Shown: positions 44,838 to 52,302 of the stretch, one piece after another
Layout: every line of letters starts with the position of its first letter
Numbering within the stretch: position 1 is the stretch's first letter
NCBI RefSeq assembly: GCF_017876595.1
Contig: NZ_JAGIOG010000001.1
Span: 372,001 to 436,000 of the forward strand
DNA length: 64,000 nucleotides
Source: Aeromicrobium fastidiosum
GTDB taxonomy: Bacteria > Actinomycetota > Actinomycetes > Propionibacteriales > Nocardioidaceae
Direction of reading: 5' to 3'
Translations under genes and position numbers: made by a program
Notes under the pieces: generated by a model
Databases searched by the model: none
The model's input: only the letters and a program-made list of their open reading frames with translations
Told to the model about the DNA's origin: nothing

Positions 44838-46229
44838 TCAGCGTCCCGACAGCCGGTCCCCGAGGCGGGCCAGGCGACTGACCGACGGACCTCCCTCGTC
44901 CTCGTGCCGGTCCGCCGCGCGGTAGAGGCCGTACATCGCCTTGACGCCCAGCCAGCGCAGCGGCTCCGGCTCCCAGCGACGCACCCGGTGGTCGACCCAC
45001 GGCAGCGCCGTCAGGTCGGTCGACTCACGCAGGACGAGGTCGCGCAGCGTCCGACCCGCGAGGTTCGTCGCGGTCACGCCGTGGCCCACATAGCCCCCGG
45101 CCCAGCCGAGACCCGTGCGGCGCTCGACGCCGACGCTGGCGCACCAGTCGCGCGGCACCGCCAGCACGCCGCACCACGCCCGGGCGACCGGAACGTGCCG
45201 CGCCTGCGGGAACGCGGAGTCGAGGATGCCGCGCAGCGACTCGATCGTCCACGCCTGCGTCTCGCCGTTGGTGTCGGTGTGCGAGGCGAAGCGGTAGGGG
45301 ACGCCGCGTCCGCCGATCGCGATGCGGTCGTCGGCGGTGCGCTGCGCGTAGAAGTAGGCGCTGGCGGCGTCGCCGAGCAGCTCACGCCCCTCCCAGCCGA
45401 TCTCGGACCACACGTGCTCGGGCAGCGGATCGGTCACGATCATCGCGGAGTTCATGGGCAGCCAGTGCCGGCGCAGCCCGTGGATGCGGGCGGTGTATCC
45501 CTCGGTGCAGCGCAGCACGTGAGGCGCGCGGACGCGGGCGTGCTGCGTCGTCACGAGTCCCGGCTCGATGCGCAGGGCCCGCGTGCTCTCGTGCACCTCG
45601 ACGCCCATCGCCCGGACGACCGAGAGCAGGCCTCGCGTCAGCCTCGCGGGCTGCACCCTGGCGCAGTCGGGGTCGAAGGAGCCGCCGATGGCACCGGCGA
45701 CCGCGATCCGACGGCTCGTCTCGTCGCCACTGAGCTCGACCGCACGGTTTCCCGGAAGGGCGTCGGCCAGACCCGCCCGCACCCTCAGCAGCTGCGCGGG
45801 TGACCGTGCGACCGACAGCACGCCCGACTTGACGATGTCGGCGTCGATGCCCTCAGCGGCCGCGACGCGGATGACCTCGTCGACCGACGACCGCAGCTCG
45901 TCCTCGAGGGCCTGCACGCCCTCCGTGCCCCGCGGGCCACGTGCATACGCCGACGCGCTGCCCATCAGCGCCGACGACAGCCACCCGCCGTTGCGTCCCG
46001 AGGCACCGAACCCGGCGAACTCGGCCTCGAGCACCGCGATGCGGATCGTGGGGTCGGCCTGCTTGAGGTAGTACGCGGTCCACAGCCCCGTCAGGCCGCC
46101 GCCGACGATGCACGCGTCGACGTCGAGGTCACGCGCCAGCGGCGCCCCCGGCACCGGGAGGCCGATCTCGGAGTACCAGTGCGAGACGCCGCCGTTCATC
46201 GTCCCGTCCGTGCGTGTCGGCTCGTACAT
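44838..46229 (-). CDS. FAD-dependent oxidoreductase (DAO family)
   Basis: The 463-residue protein has ACIVGGGLTGLWTAYYLKQ and GFGASGRNGGWLSSAL, the same family as the oxidase at 40132-41547 but clearly divergent from it. WAGGYVGHGVTATNLAGR near residue 390 is the FAD-binding C-terminal strand. It lies on the far side of the regulator, convergent with it (16-nt gap). The substrate is unknown; an N-alkylated amine or amino acid is likely from context. Confidence 0.87.
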   Translation of the reverse strand: MYEPTRTDGTMNGGVSHWYSEIGLPVPGAPLARDLDVDACIVGGGLTGLWTAYYLKQADPTIRIAVLEAEFAGFGASGRNGGWLSSALMGSASAYARGPRGTEGVQALEDELRSSVDEVIRVAAAEGIDADIVKSGVLSVARSPAQLLRVRAGLADALPGNRAVELSGDETSRRIAVAGAIGGSFDPDCARVQPARLTRGLLSVVRAMGVEVHESTRALRIEPGLVTTQHARVRAPHVLRCTEGYTARIHGLRRHWLPMNSAMIVTDPLPEHVWSEIGWEGRELLGDAASAYFYAQRTADDRIAIGGRGVPYRFASHTDTNGETQAWTIESLRGILDSAFPQARHVPVARAWCGVLAVPRDWCASVGVERRTGLGWAGGYVGHGVTATNLAGRTLRDLVLRESTDLTALPWVDHRVRRWEPEPLRWLGVKAMYGLYRAADRHEDEGGPSVSRLARLGDRLSGR

Positions 46230-46320
46230 CCGTGGTCTCCGTCTCCTGCGCGTCGGCTCGCCTCATCGCGATGCGCGGCACCAGCAGATCACACCGGCCG
46301 GTCTCTCCTAGGCTCGTGCC

Positions 46321-47235
46321 ATGACCAGCCCGACCTCGACCCTGCGTCACGCCGTCGCCACCGACACCGTCGTCGTGCTCGACGGCGGGCTCTCGACCGT
46401 CCTGGCCGAGGCGGGGTGCGATCTGTCGTCGGATCTCTGGACCGCGGCGCTCCTGCGGGACTCGCCCGACCAGGTCGTCGCCGCGCACGGGCGCTACCTC
46501 GCCGCAGGTGCGCAGGTGTCGACGACCGCGAGCTACCAGGCCAGCCGCGACGGCTTCGGGTCGACGGGGATGTCGCCCGACACCGCGGACCGCCTGATCG
46601 GCGACAGCGTCCGGCTGGCCCGGCGGGCCCGGGACTCCGCGATGGGTGCCGAGCCGTCGTGGGTCGCCGCCTCGGTCGGTCCGTACGGCGCTGCCCTGGC
46701 CGACGGCTCGGAGTACCGGGGCGACTACGGGGTGACGGCACGGACGCTTCACGACTTCCACGCCCGGCGGCTCGAGGTGTTGGCCGCTGCCGCCCCCGAC
46801 GTCCTCGCGGTCGAGACGATCCCCGACGTCCGCGAGGCGGAGGTGCTGGTGCCCCTGCTCGACGACCTCGGCATCGACGCGTGGTTCTCGTACGCCGTCG
46901 CCGACGGACGCACGCGCGCGGGGCAGCCGCTCGACGAGGCCTTCGCCGTCGTCGCCGGCAGCACGTCGGTCATCGCCGCAGGGGTCAACTGCTGCGCGCC
47001 CGACGAGGTGCTGGGCGCACTGCACGCCGCCCGGGCCGCAGGGGTCACCGCCGGGGTGGCCTACCCCAACCAAGGTCGGGTGTGGGACGCCGACCAGCAC
47101 GTCTGGACCGGACGCGCGACGTTCGACCTCGACCTCGTGCCGTCGTGGATCGAGGCGGGTGCGCGGCTGGTCGGCGGCTGCTGCGAGGTCGGACCCGACC
47201 ACATCGCAGCCCTCGCCGCCTCCCTCCCTCGCTAG
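46321..47235 (+). CDS. mmuM: Homocysteine S-methyltransferase
   Basis: The 304-residue zinc enzyme moves a methyl group, usually from S-methylmethionine or SAM, to homocysteine to give methionine. Zinc ligands are the Cys in GVNCCAP and the pair in GGCCEVGP at the C-terminus. The N-terminus has VVLDGGLSTVLAEAG. The ATG at 46321 has TAGGCT 6 nt upstream, a leaderless-type start. A homocysteine supply from the ThrC-like/CysO-like pair would feed it. Confidence 0.93.
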   Translation: MTSPTSTLRHAVATDTVVVLDGGLSTVLAEAGCDLSSDLWTAALLRDSPDQVVAAHGRYLAAGAQVSTTASYQASRDGFGSTGMSPDTADRLIGDSVRLARRARDSAMGAEPSWVAASVGPYGAALADGSEYRGDYGVTARTLHDFHARRLEVLAAAAPDVLAVETIPDVREAEVLVPLLDDLGIDAWFSYAVADGRTRAGQPLDEAFAVVAGSTSVIAAGVNCCAPDEVLGALHAARAAGVTAGVAYPNQGRVWDADQHVWTGRATFDLDLVPSWIEAGARLVGGCCEVGPDHIAALAASLPR

Positions 47236-47249
47236 CCCCCGAGGACCCG

Positions 47250-47327
47250 CGAGTGGTGCTGTCTGGACGTTCCGAGACGGCGTGTCGGTCCACGACGCAG
47301 CACTCGAGACCGTGAATGCACCACTCG
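47250..47327. repeat. 78-bp element with 10-bp inverted ends
   Basis: CGAGTGGTGC (47250-47259) and GCACCACTCG (47318-47327) are perfect inverted copies, and GCAGCACTCGAG inside partly repeats them. It fills the gap between mmuM and the alcohol dehydrogenase gene. Only one copy is in the window. Confidence 0.55.
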
Positions 47328-47381
47328 GGCGCGTGGACCCTCGACCTCGCGAGCCCAGCCGGCTGTCGGCACCATGGACTC

Positions 47382-48419
47382 ATGCGTGCCGTCGTCGTCC
47401 CGTCCATCGCTGCCGAACCCGAGGTCCGCGAGGTCGACGCGCCCGTCGCACCTGACGGCGGAGTCGTCGTCGAGGTCAGGGCGACCGGGATGTGCCGCAG
47501 TGACTGGCACGGCTGGGCCGGCCACGACGACATCGCCTTCCCGCACGTCCCCGGGCACGAGCTGGCCGGGGTCGTCGTCGAGGTCGGCGCCGGAGTCACC
47601 CTCTGGGGCGTCGGCGACCGCGTCACGGTCCCGTTCGTCTGCGGATGCGGGACGTGCGAGTGGTGCCTGGCCGGCGACGCCCAGGTGTGCCGCCACCAGC
47701 GGCAGCCGGGCTTCACCGACTGGGGCTCGTTTGCCGAGCGCGTCGCGCTGTTCGAGGCCGACGTCAACCTCGTCGCGATCCCGGACGCCGTCGACTTCGC
47801 GACCGCCGCGAGCCTCGGCTGCAGGTTCGCGACGGCCTACCGGGCGCTGACGAGCCGCGCGCACGTCGCCGACGGCGAGTGGGTCACGATCGTCGGGGCC
47901 GGAGGCGTCGGGCTCAGCACGGTCATGATCGCCCAGGCGCTCGGTGCCCACGTCGTGGTCGTCGACCGCAACCCCGAGGCGCTCGCCGCAGCGTCGGCCC
48001 TGGGTGCCGACCACGCCCTGCTGGCCGACGACGCCGACCTGGCCACGGCCATCCACGAGCTCACGGACGGCGGGAGCCACGTGTCGGTCGACGCCGTGGG
48101 CAGCGAGCAGACCTGCTCCGTCGCCGTCCACAGCCTTCGTCGTCGCGGTCGCCACGTCCAGATCGGGCTGCTCCAGCCGATCGACGGCCATCCGCGCGTC
48201 CCGATGGACCGGGTCATCGGCTGGGAGCTCGACCTGCTCGGCTCGCACGGGATGGCCGCCGTCGACTACCCCGGGATGCTCGACCTCATCGTGCGGGGAA
48301 CGCTCCGACCCCAGGATCTGATCGAGCGCACGATCGGCCTCGAGGAGGCCGCCGATCTGCTCCCCCGGTTCGACCGGGCCACCGTCGCCGGCATGACAAT
48401 GATCGACCCGTCGCGCTGA
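47382..48419 (+). CDS. Zinc-dependent medium-chain alcohol dehydrogenase
   Basis: The product is 345 residues. Catalytic zinc ligands are in TGMCRSDWHGW and PGHELAG. The structural zinc lobe has the four Cys of CGCGTCEWCLAGDAQVC. The NAD domain has VTIVGAGGVGLSTVMIAQAL. The substrate alcohol is unknown. The ATG at 47382 starts the GroES-like domain directly. It is convergent with the tRNA-Thr gene. Confidence 0.92.
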   Translation: MRAVVVPSIAAEPEVREVDAPVAPDGGVVVEVRATGMCRSDWHGWAGHDDIAFPHVPGHELAGVVVEVGAGVTLWGVGDRVTVPFVCGCGTCEWCLAGDAQVCRHQRQPGFTDWGSFAERVALFEADVNLVAIPDAVDFATAASLGCRFATAYRALTSRAHVADGEWVTIVGAGGVGLSTVMIAQALGAHVVVVDRNPEALAAASALGADHALLADDADLATAIHELTDGGSHVSVDAVGSEQTCSVAVHSLRRRGRHVQIGLLQPIDGHPRVPMDRVIGWELDLLGSHGMAAVDYPGMLDLIVRGTLRPQDLIERTIGLEEAADLLPRFDRATVAGMTMIDPSR

Positions 48420-48448
48420 GGAACGTCGCTGCTCAAGACGTCACACGG

Positions 48449-48521
48449 AGCCCCCGACAGGAGTCGAACCCGCGACATCCTCATTACAAGTGAGGCGCTC
48501 TACCAACTGAGCTACAGGGGC
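48449..48521 (-). tRNA. tRNA-Thr (anticodon UGU)
   Basis: On the minus strand a full cloverleaf is readable. The acceptor GCCCCTG pairs with CGGGGGC, and the D arm is GCTCAGTTGGTAGAGC. The anticodon stem CCTCA/TGAGG has loop CTTGTAA, giving UGU. The T arm is GCGGG TTCGACT CCTGT. The 3' CCA is not encoded. Confidence 0.96.
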
Positions 48522-48590
48522 GTACGGGCCAGGCCCGAGGCTCCATCGTAAGGGTCTGGGCACGAAGGTGTCCGCGGACCCGCCCCCATA

Positions 48591-48655
48591 CCGAGATGTC
48601 GGCACTTCTGGTGGGTTTCGAGCACGCAACAGGTCGACAAGTGCCGACATCTCGG
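48591..48655. repeat. 65-bp palindromic element with 17-bp perfect arms
   Basis: CCGAGATGTCGGCACTT (48591-48607) is perfectly repeated in inverse orientation at 48639-48655, around a 31-nt spacer. It lies between the 5' side of tRNA-Thr and the stop of the lipoprotein gene, 4 nt from that stop. It could terminate that gene, but arms this perfect with so long a spacer suggest a repeat family. Confidence 0.75.
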
Positions 48656-48659
48656 GTGC

Positions 48660-49493
48660 CTAGGTCGTCGAGTCGCGGCAGCGCTGCAGGTAGGCACCGT
48701 CGACCTGCTCGTCGGTGTCGAGGGCCGGCATCCGCACGGACGGCTGGCCGCCGATGTCGGCGAACGTCGCGAGGTCGGCGGCCGCGTCCGCGGCGTCGTT
48801 GTCGGGGACGAGGTCGTCGTCGAGGGCCAGGGCGCAGTCACCGGCCCCGAACTCCTGCCAGCCACCGCTGACCCCAAAGTCGTCGGTCGTGCCGGGATAC
48901 GCACTCAGGCCGTGCACCCGGAGCACGCCGACGACCTGGGTGGGTCCGTCGTCGCCGAGTCGCACCTCGTACGCGGCCCGGGTCTGCAGCTCGAGCAGGA
49001 CGTACTCCTGACCCGAGTCGTCGTCCTGCGTCGAGACCTTCCACGCCGTCGTGACGCGCGGCTCGCCCACGACCGTGACGTCGTCGCCGAACACGTTGGC
49101 GACCGCCAGCTCGGGCGAGACGGCATCGGCCGTCTGCTGGCGCAGCGCCGCCGCGGGCTTGGCGGGGAGCGTCGCGGTGACGGTGTCGACCGGTGCGTCG
49201 CCCTGCCAGACGTCGGGGTCGGTCGTCGTGGCGGTGGCCCACGCCTCCAGGACGTCCGACATCCGGCCGAGCAGGGCGTCGTCGAAGCCCTCGGGTGCGG
49301 ACGGCGGCGCAGTCACCTCGAGCGCCGATCCTGCACGCGGCCAGTCGATGCCGAGCGAGGTCAGGCTGATCGCCGGCACGTCCGACGTCGCGGACGTCCG
49401 TGGCGTGGGTACCGGTGCGTCGTCGCCGGTCGTCGACGTGCATCCGGCGGCGACGACCGCCACCGCGACGAGACCTCCGAGCCACCTGCGCAT
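48660..49493 (-). CDS. Putative lipoprotein of unknown function
   Basis: The 277-residue protein has a signal peptide ending in the lipobox VVAAGC (Cys18), then a Thr/Pro-rich linker. Several strands follow (EYVLLELQTRAAYEVRLG, TQVVGVLRVHGLSAY). It would be anchored to the outer face of the membrane. I recognise no family. The ATG at 49493 has GATACT 6 nt upstream. It is divergent from the PLP-enzyme gene with a 53-bp gap. Confidence 0.75.
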   Translation of the reverse strand: MRRWLGGLVAVAVVAAGCTSTTGDDAPVPTPRTSATSDVPAISLTSLGIDWPRAGSALEVTAPPSAPEGFDDALLGRMSDVLEAWATATTTDPDVWQGDAPVDTVTATLPAKPAAALRQQTADAVSPELAVANVFGDDVTVVGEPRVTTAWKVSTQDDDSGQEYVLLELQTRAAYEVRLGDDGPTQVVGVLRVHGLSAYPGTTDDFGVSGGWQEFGAGDCALALDDDLVPDNDAADAAADLATFADIGGQPSVRMPALDTDEQVDGAYLQRCRDSTT

Positions 49494-49546
49494 CGGTCCA
49501 GTATCGACGACCTCGACGTGGAACCCTGCTGCGACATACTGACCAG

Positions 49547-50710
49547 ATGCACGCACTCTTCGACCGGCTGCTCGATGCGACGAGCCGGATCGAGACGCCC
49601 TTCGCGCTGGTCGACGCGCCGGCCCTGCAGGCCAACGCCGACGACCTCGTGCGCCGAGCCGCGGGGGTCCCCATCCGCGTCGCCAGCAAGTCGGTGCGCG
49701 TCCGGTCGATCATCGAGCAGACCCTGAGTCTCGACGGCTTCGCCGGCGTCATGTCGTACTCGCTGGCCGAGTCGAACTGGCTCGTCGACCACGGCCTCGA
49801 CGACGTCCTGCTGGCCTACCCGACGGCCAGCCGCCAGGGCCTGCTCGACCTCGTCGCCGACGACCGTCGCCGGGCCGCGATCACGCTCATGGTCGACAGC
49901 ACCGAGTCGCTCGACCACATCGACGCGCTGATCGGTCGCGACCACCCACCGATCCGGGTCTGCATCGACGTCGACGCGTCCCTCAAGCTCGGTCCGATCC
50001 ACCTGGGCGTGCGCCGCTCCCCCGTGCACACCGCCCGCCAGGCGCGCAGGCTGGCCGCCGCGATCGAGCAGCGCGCCGGGTTCGACCTCGTCGGGCTGAT
50101 GTTCTACGACGCCCAGATCGCCGGCCTGCCCGACACGTCGCGCGCCGTGCGCCTGATCAAGCAGCGGTCGGCCGCCGAGCTGCTCGAGCGTCGCGGCGAG
50201 GTCGTCCGCGCGGTCGGCGAGCACGCGCGCCTCGAGATCGTCAACGCCGGCGGCACGGGCAGCCTCGAGGTCACTGGCCAGGACCCGTCCATCACCGAGC
50301 TCACCGCCGGATCAGGCCTCTTCTCCCCCGTCCTGTTCGACGGCTACGACGCCTTCGAGTCGCGCCCGGCCGCCTACTTCGTGCTGTCGGTCGTCCGCAA
50401 GCCCGCCAAGAACATCGCGACGCTGTTCGCGGGCGGCTACATCGCGTCCGGACCGACCAACAAGAACCGGCAGCCGCTGCCGACCTGGCCCGAGGGCCTG
50501 ACGGCGATCGGCACCGAGGGGGCCGGCGAGGTGCAGAGCCCCGTCAAGGGACGCGCCGCGAAGTCGCTCGCGATCGGCGACCGCGTCGTCATGCGCTACG
50601 CCAAGGCCGGCGAGATGTGCGAGCGATTCGACGCCGTCGCGGTCGTCGGCGCGGACGGGGCCGTCGAGGTCGTGCCGACCTACCGGGGCGAGGGGAAGAA
50701 CTTTGGCTGA
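49547..50710 (+). CDS. Alanine racemase N-terminal-type PLP enzyme (amino acid deaminase/aldolase)
   Basis: The product is 387 residues. The PLP lysine is Lys48 in RVASKSVRVRS. The TIM-barrel continues with CIDVDASLKLGPIHLGVRRS and NAGGTGSLEV. The C-terminal DSD1-like metal domain is consistent with D-threonine aldolase or D-serine dehydratase-type enzymes. The substrate is probably a D-amino acid. The downstream FAD oxidase gene overlaps by 8 bp, so the two are co-translated. Confidence 0.87.
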   Translation: MHALFDRLLDATSRIETPFALVDAPALQANADDLVRRAAGVPIRVASKSVRVRSIIEQTLSLDGFAGVMSYSLAESNWLVDHGLDDVLLAYPTASRQGLLDLVADDRRRAAITLMVDSTESLDHIDALIGRDHPPIRVCIDVDASLKLGPIHLGVRRSPVHTARQARRLAAAIEQRAGFDLVGLMFYDAQIAGLPDTSRAVRLIKQRSAAELLERRGEVVRAVGEHARLEIVNAGGTGSLEVTGQDPSITELTAGSGLFSPVLFDGYDAFESRPAAYFVLSVVRKPAKNIATLFAGGYIASGPTNKNRQPLPTWPEGLTAIGTEGAGEVQSPVKGRAAKSLAIGDRVVMRYAKAGEMCERFDAVAVVGADGAVEVVPTYRGEGKNFG

Positions 50711-52013
50711 GCACACGTCCGGTCACCACTGGACCAACTGGGGACGCAGTGCCGAGTCCCACCCCGTCCGCATCGCTCACCCGACGTCGACCGACGACGT
50801 CGCGGCGATCGTCCGCGAGGCCGTCGCGGCGGGCCTGACGGTCAAGGCGATCGGCGCGAGCCACTCCTTCACCGCGATCGGCGCGACCGACGGCGTGCTC
50901 GTGCGGCTCGACCGCATGACCTCGATCGTCTCCTCCGACACCGCGACCGGACGCGTGCGGGTGCAGGCCGGCATCTCGTTGCACGACCTCAACCCGCAAC
51001 TGAACGCCCGCGGGCTCGCGCTGCCCAACCTCGGCGACGTCGACCCGCAGTCGGTCGCCGGGGCGATCTCCACCGGCACCCACGGCACGGGCGGACGCCT
51101 GTTCGGCATCTCCGCGGCCGTCGTCGCGGTGCAGCTCGTCACCGCGACGGGCGAGGTGCTCGAGATCGACGAGCAGCACCCGTGGTTCGGCGCGGCGCGC
51201 GTGACGCTCGGCGCGCTGGGCATCGTGACCGAGGTGACGCTGCAGTGCGTCCCCGCGTTCCTGCTGCACGCCCGCGAGGAGCCGATGGCCCTGCCGGCCG
51301 TCCTGGAGCGGCTCGACGAGCTCGTCGACGACAACGACCACTTCGAGTTCTACTGGTTCCCGCACACGACCAAGACGCTGACCAAGCGCAACAACCGGGT
51401 CGCCGAGGGCACGGTCCGGCGTCCCCTCGGCCGCTTCCGGCACTGGCTCGACGACGAGCTGCTCAGCAACACCGCGTTCGAGGGGCTCAACCGGGTCGTC
51501 GCCCGTCAGCGCTCGTGGATACCGCGACTCAACGGCGTCGCCGCCTCGCTGCTGAGCCCCCGCGAGTACGTCGACGACTCGTTCGAGGTCTTCGTCTCGT
51601 CGCGCACCGTGCGGTTCCGCGAGTCGGAGTTCGCGATGCCCCGCGCGGCCCTGCCTCACGTGCTCGGCGAGCTCGGGGCGTGGTTCGGGGCGGGGCACGA
51701 GAACATCTCGTTCCCGATCGAGGTGCGGTTCACCGCGGCCGACGACGTGTGGATGTCGACCGGCCACGAGCGCGACAACTGCTACGTCGCGGTGCACCAG
51801 TACTGGCGCAGCGACTACCGCGACTACTTCGCCGCCGCCCAGGACATCTTCACGGCGCACGAGGGACGCCCCCACTGGGGCAAGCTGCACACGCTCGACG
51901 CCGACTACTTCGCCGGACGGTACGCGCGCTTCGGCGACTTCGTGGCCGTCCGGAACGAGCTCGACCCCGGTCGGACGTTCTCGAACCCCTACCTCGACCG
52001 CGTCCTGGGCTGA
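50703..52013 (+). CDS. FAD-linked sugar-lactone/alditol oxidase family protein
   Basis: The 436-residue protein is of the VAO/PCMH flavoprotein fold. The FAD loop is AIGASHSFTAIGATDG, and STGTHGTGG contains the conserved His of the family. The C-terminal ALO domain has HWGKLHTLDADYF. Relatives are D-arabinono-1,4-lactone oxidase, alditol oxidase and L-gulonolactone oxidase. The start is TTG at 50703, inside the preceding gene, with AGGGGAAG upstream. The pairing with a D-amino-acid-type PLP enzyme is conserved in related genomes, as far as I recall, but unexplained. Confidence 0.88.
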   Translation: MAEHTSGHHWTNWGRSAESHPVRIAHPTSTDDVAAIVREAVAAGLTVKAIGASHSFTAIGATDGVLVRLDRMTSIVSSDTATGRVRVQAGISLHDLNPQLNARGLALPNLGDVDPQSVAGAISTGTHGTGGRLFGISAAVVAVQLVTATGEVLEIDEQHPWFGAARVTLGALGIVTEVTLQCVPAFLLHAREEPMALPAVLERLDELVDDNDHFEFYWFPHTTKTLTKRNNRVAEGTVRRPLGRFRHWLDDELLSNTAFEGLNRVVARQRSWIPRLNGVAASLLSPREYVDDSFEVFVSSRTVRFRESEFAMPRAALPHVLGELGAWFGAGHENISFPIEVRFTAADDVWMSTGHERDNCYVAVHQYWRSDYRDYFAAAQDIFTAHEGRPHWGKLHTLDADYFAGRYARFGDFVAVRNELDPGRTFSNPYLDRVLG

Positions 52014-52036
52014 CGCGCCGCTCGCCCCACCCGCGC

Positions 52037-52084
52037 TTGCGTCATAGAGAGCGAGGGTTCTGACCCTCCGTTCCCATGACGCTA
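52037..52084. repeat. 48-bp palindromic dispersed repeat, copy 3
   Basis: The arms are TTGCGTCAT (52037-52045) and ATGACGCTA (52076-52084), with one base changed in the right arm. The core has the nested hairpin GAGGGT TCTG ACCCTC. In this orientation it matches the reverse complement of copy 1 at 39 of 48 positions. It follows the FAD oxidase stop by 23 nt and could end that transcript. Confidence 0.85.
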
Positions 52085-52179
52085 CGGCGGGGGCGACGCG
52101 CGCGTTTATCACGCGCGAGCCCTCCCACACCTCGTCCGTCCACGACGTGAGAGCCCCCCGCACGGGCTCGTCACGGGCC

Positions 52180-52192
52180 TACCGTCGAGGTC
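52180..52192 (+). promoter_or_regulatory. -10 element for leaderless transcription of the Cys leader ORF
   Basis: TACCGT (52180-52185) is followed by exactly 7 nt and then ATG, the spacing of leaderless actinobacterial starts. The flavin reductase gene at 58280 has the same TACCGTCGA block at the same distance. No clear -35 is seen. Confidence 0.5.
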
Positions 52193-52243
52193 ATGAGCAC
52201 ACCGGCCACCGGCACCACCTGCCGCAGCTGTCGCCGTCACTGA
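52193..52243 (+). CDS. Short leader peptide with Cys codons (candidate cysteine-responsive attenuator)
   Basis: A 16-residue ORF, MSTPATGTTCRSCRRH, ends 59 nt before the sfnG start. It has two cysteine codons (TGC 52220, TGT 52229) in four residues. Its ATG follows a -10-like TACCGT by 7 nt, so it would be translated from a leaderless mRNA. A weak hairpin (TGTCG 52229-52233 with CGACA 52244-52248) spans the second Cys codon and the stop. In mycobacteria, short polycysteine ORFs upstream of sulfur genes make expression rise when Cys-tRNA is scarce. The placement before a sulfur-scavenging cluster fits the same logic. The ORF is too short for statistical support. Confidence 0.55.
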   Translation: MSTPATGTTCRSCRRH

Positions 52244-52302
52244 CGACACCCGCCCCGTCCTCACCTCACACGCACCACCCATCCCGAAGGGACCGTTCTG
52301 CC

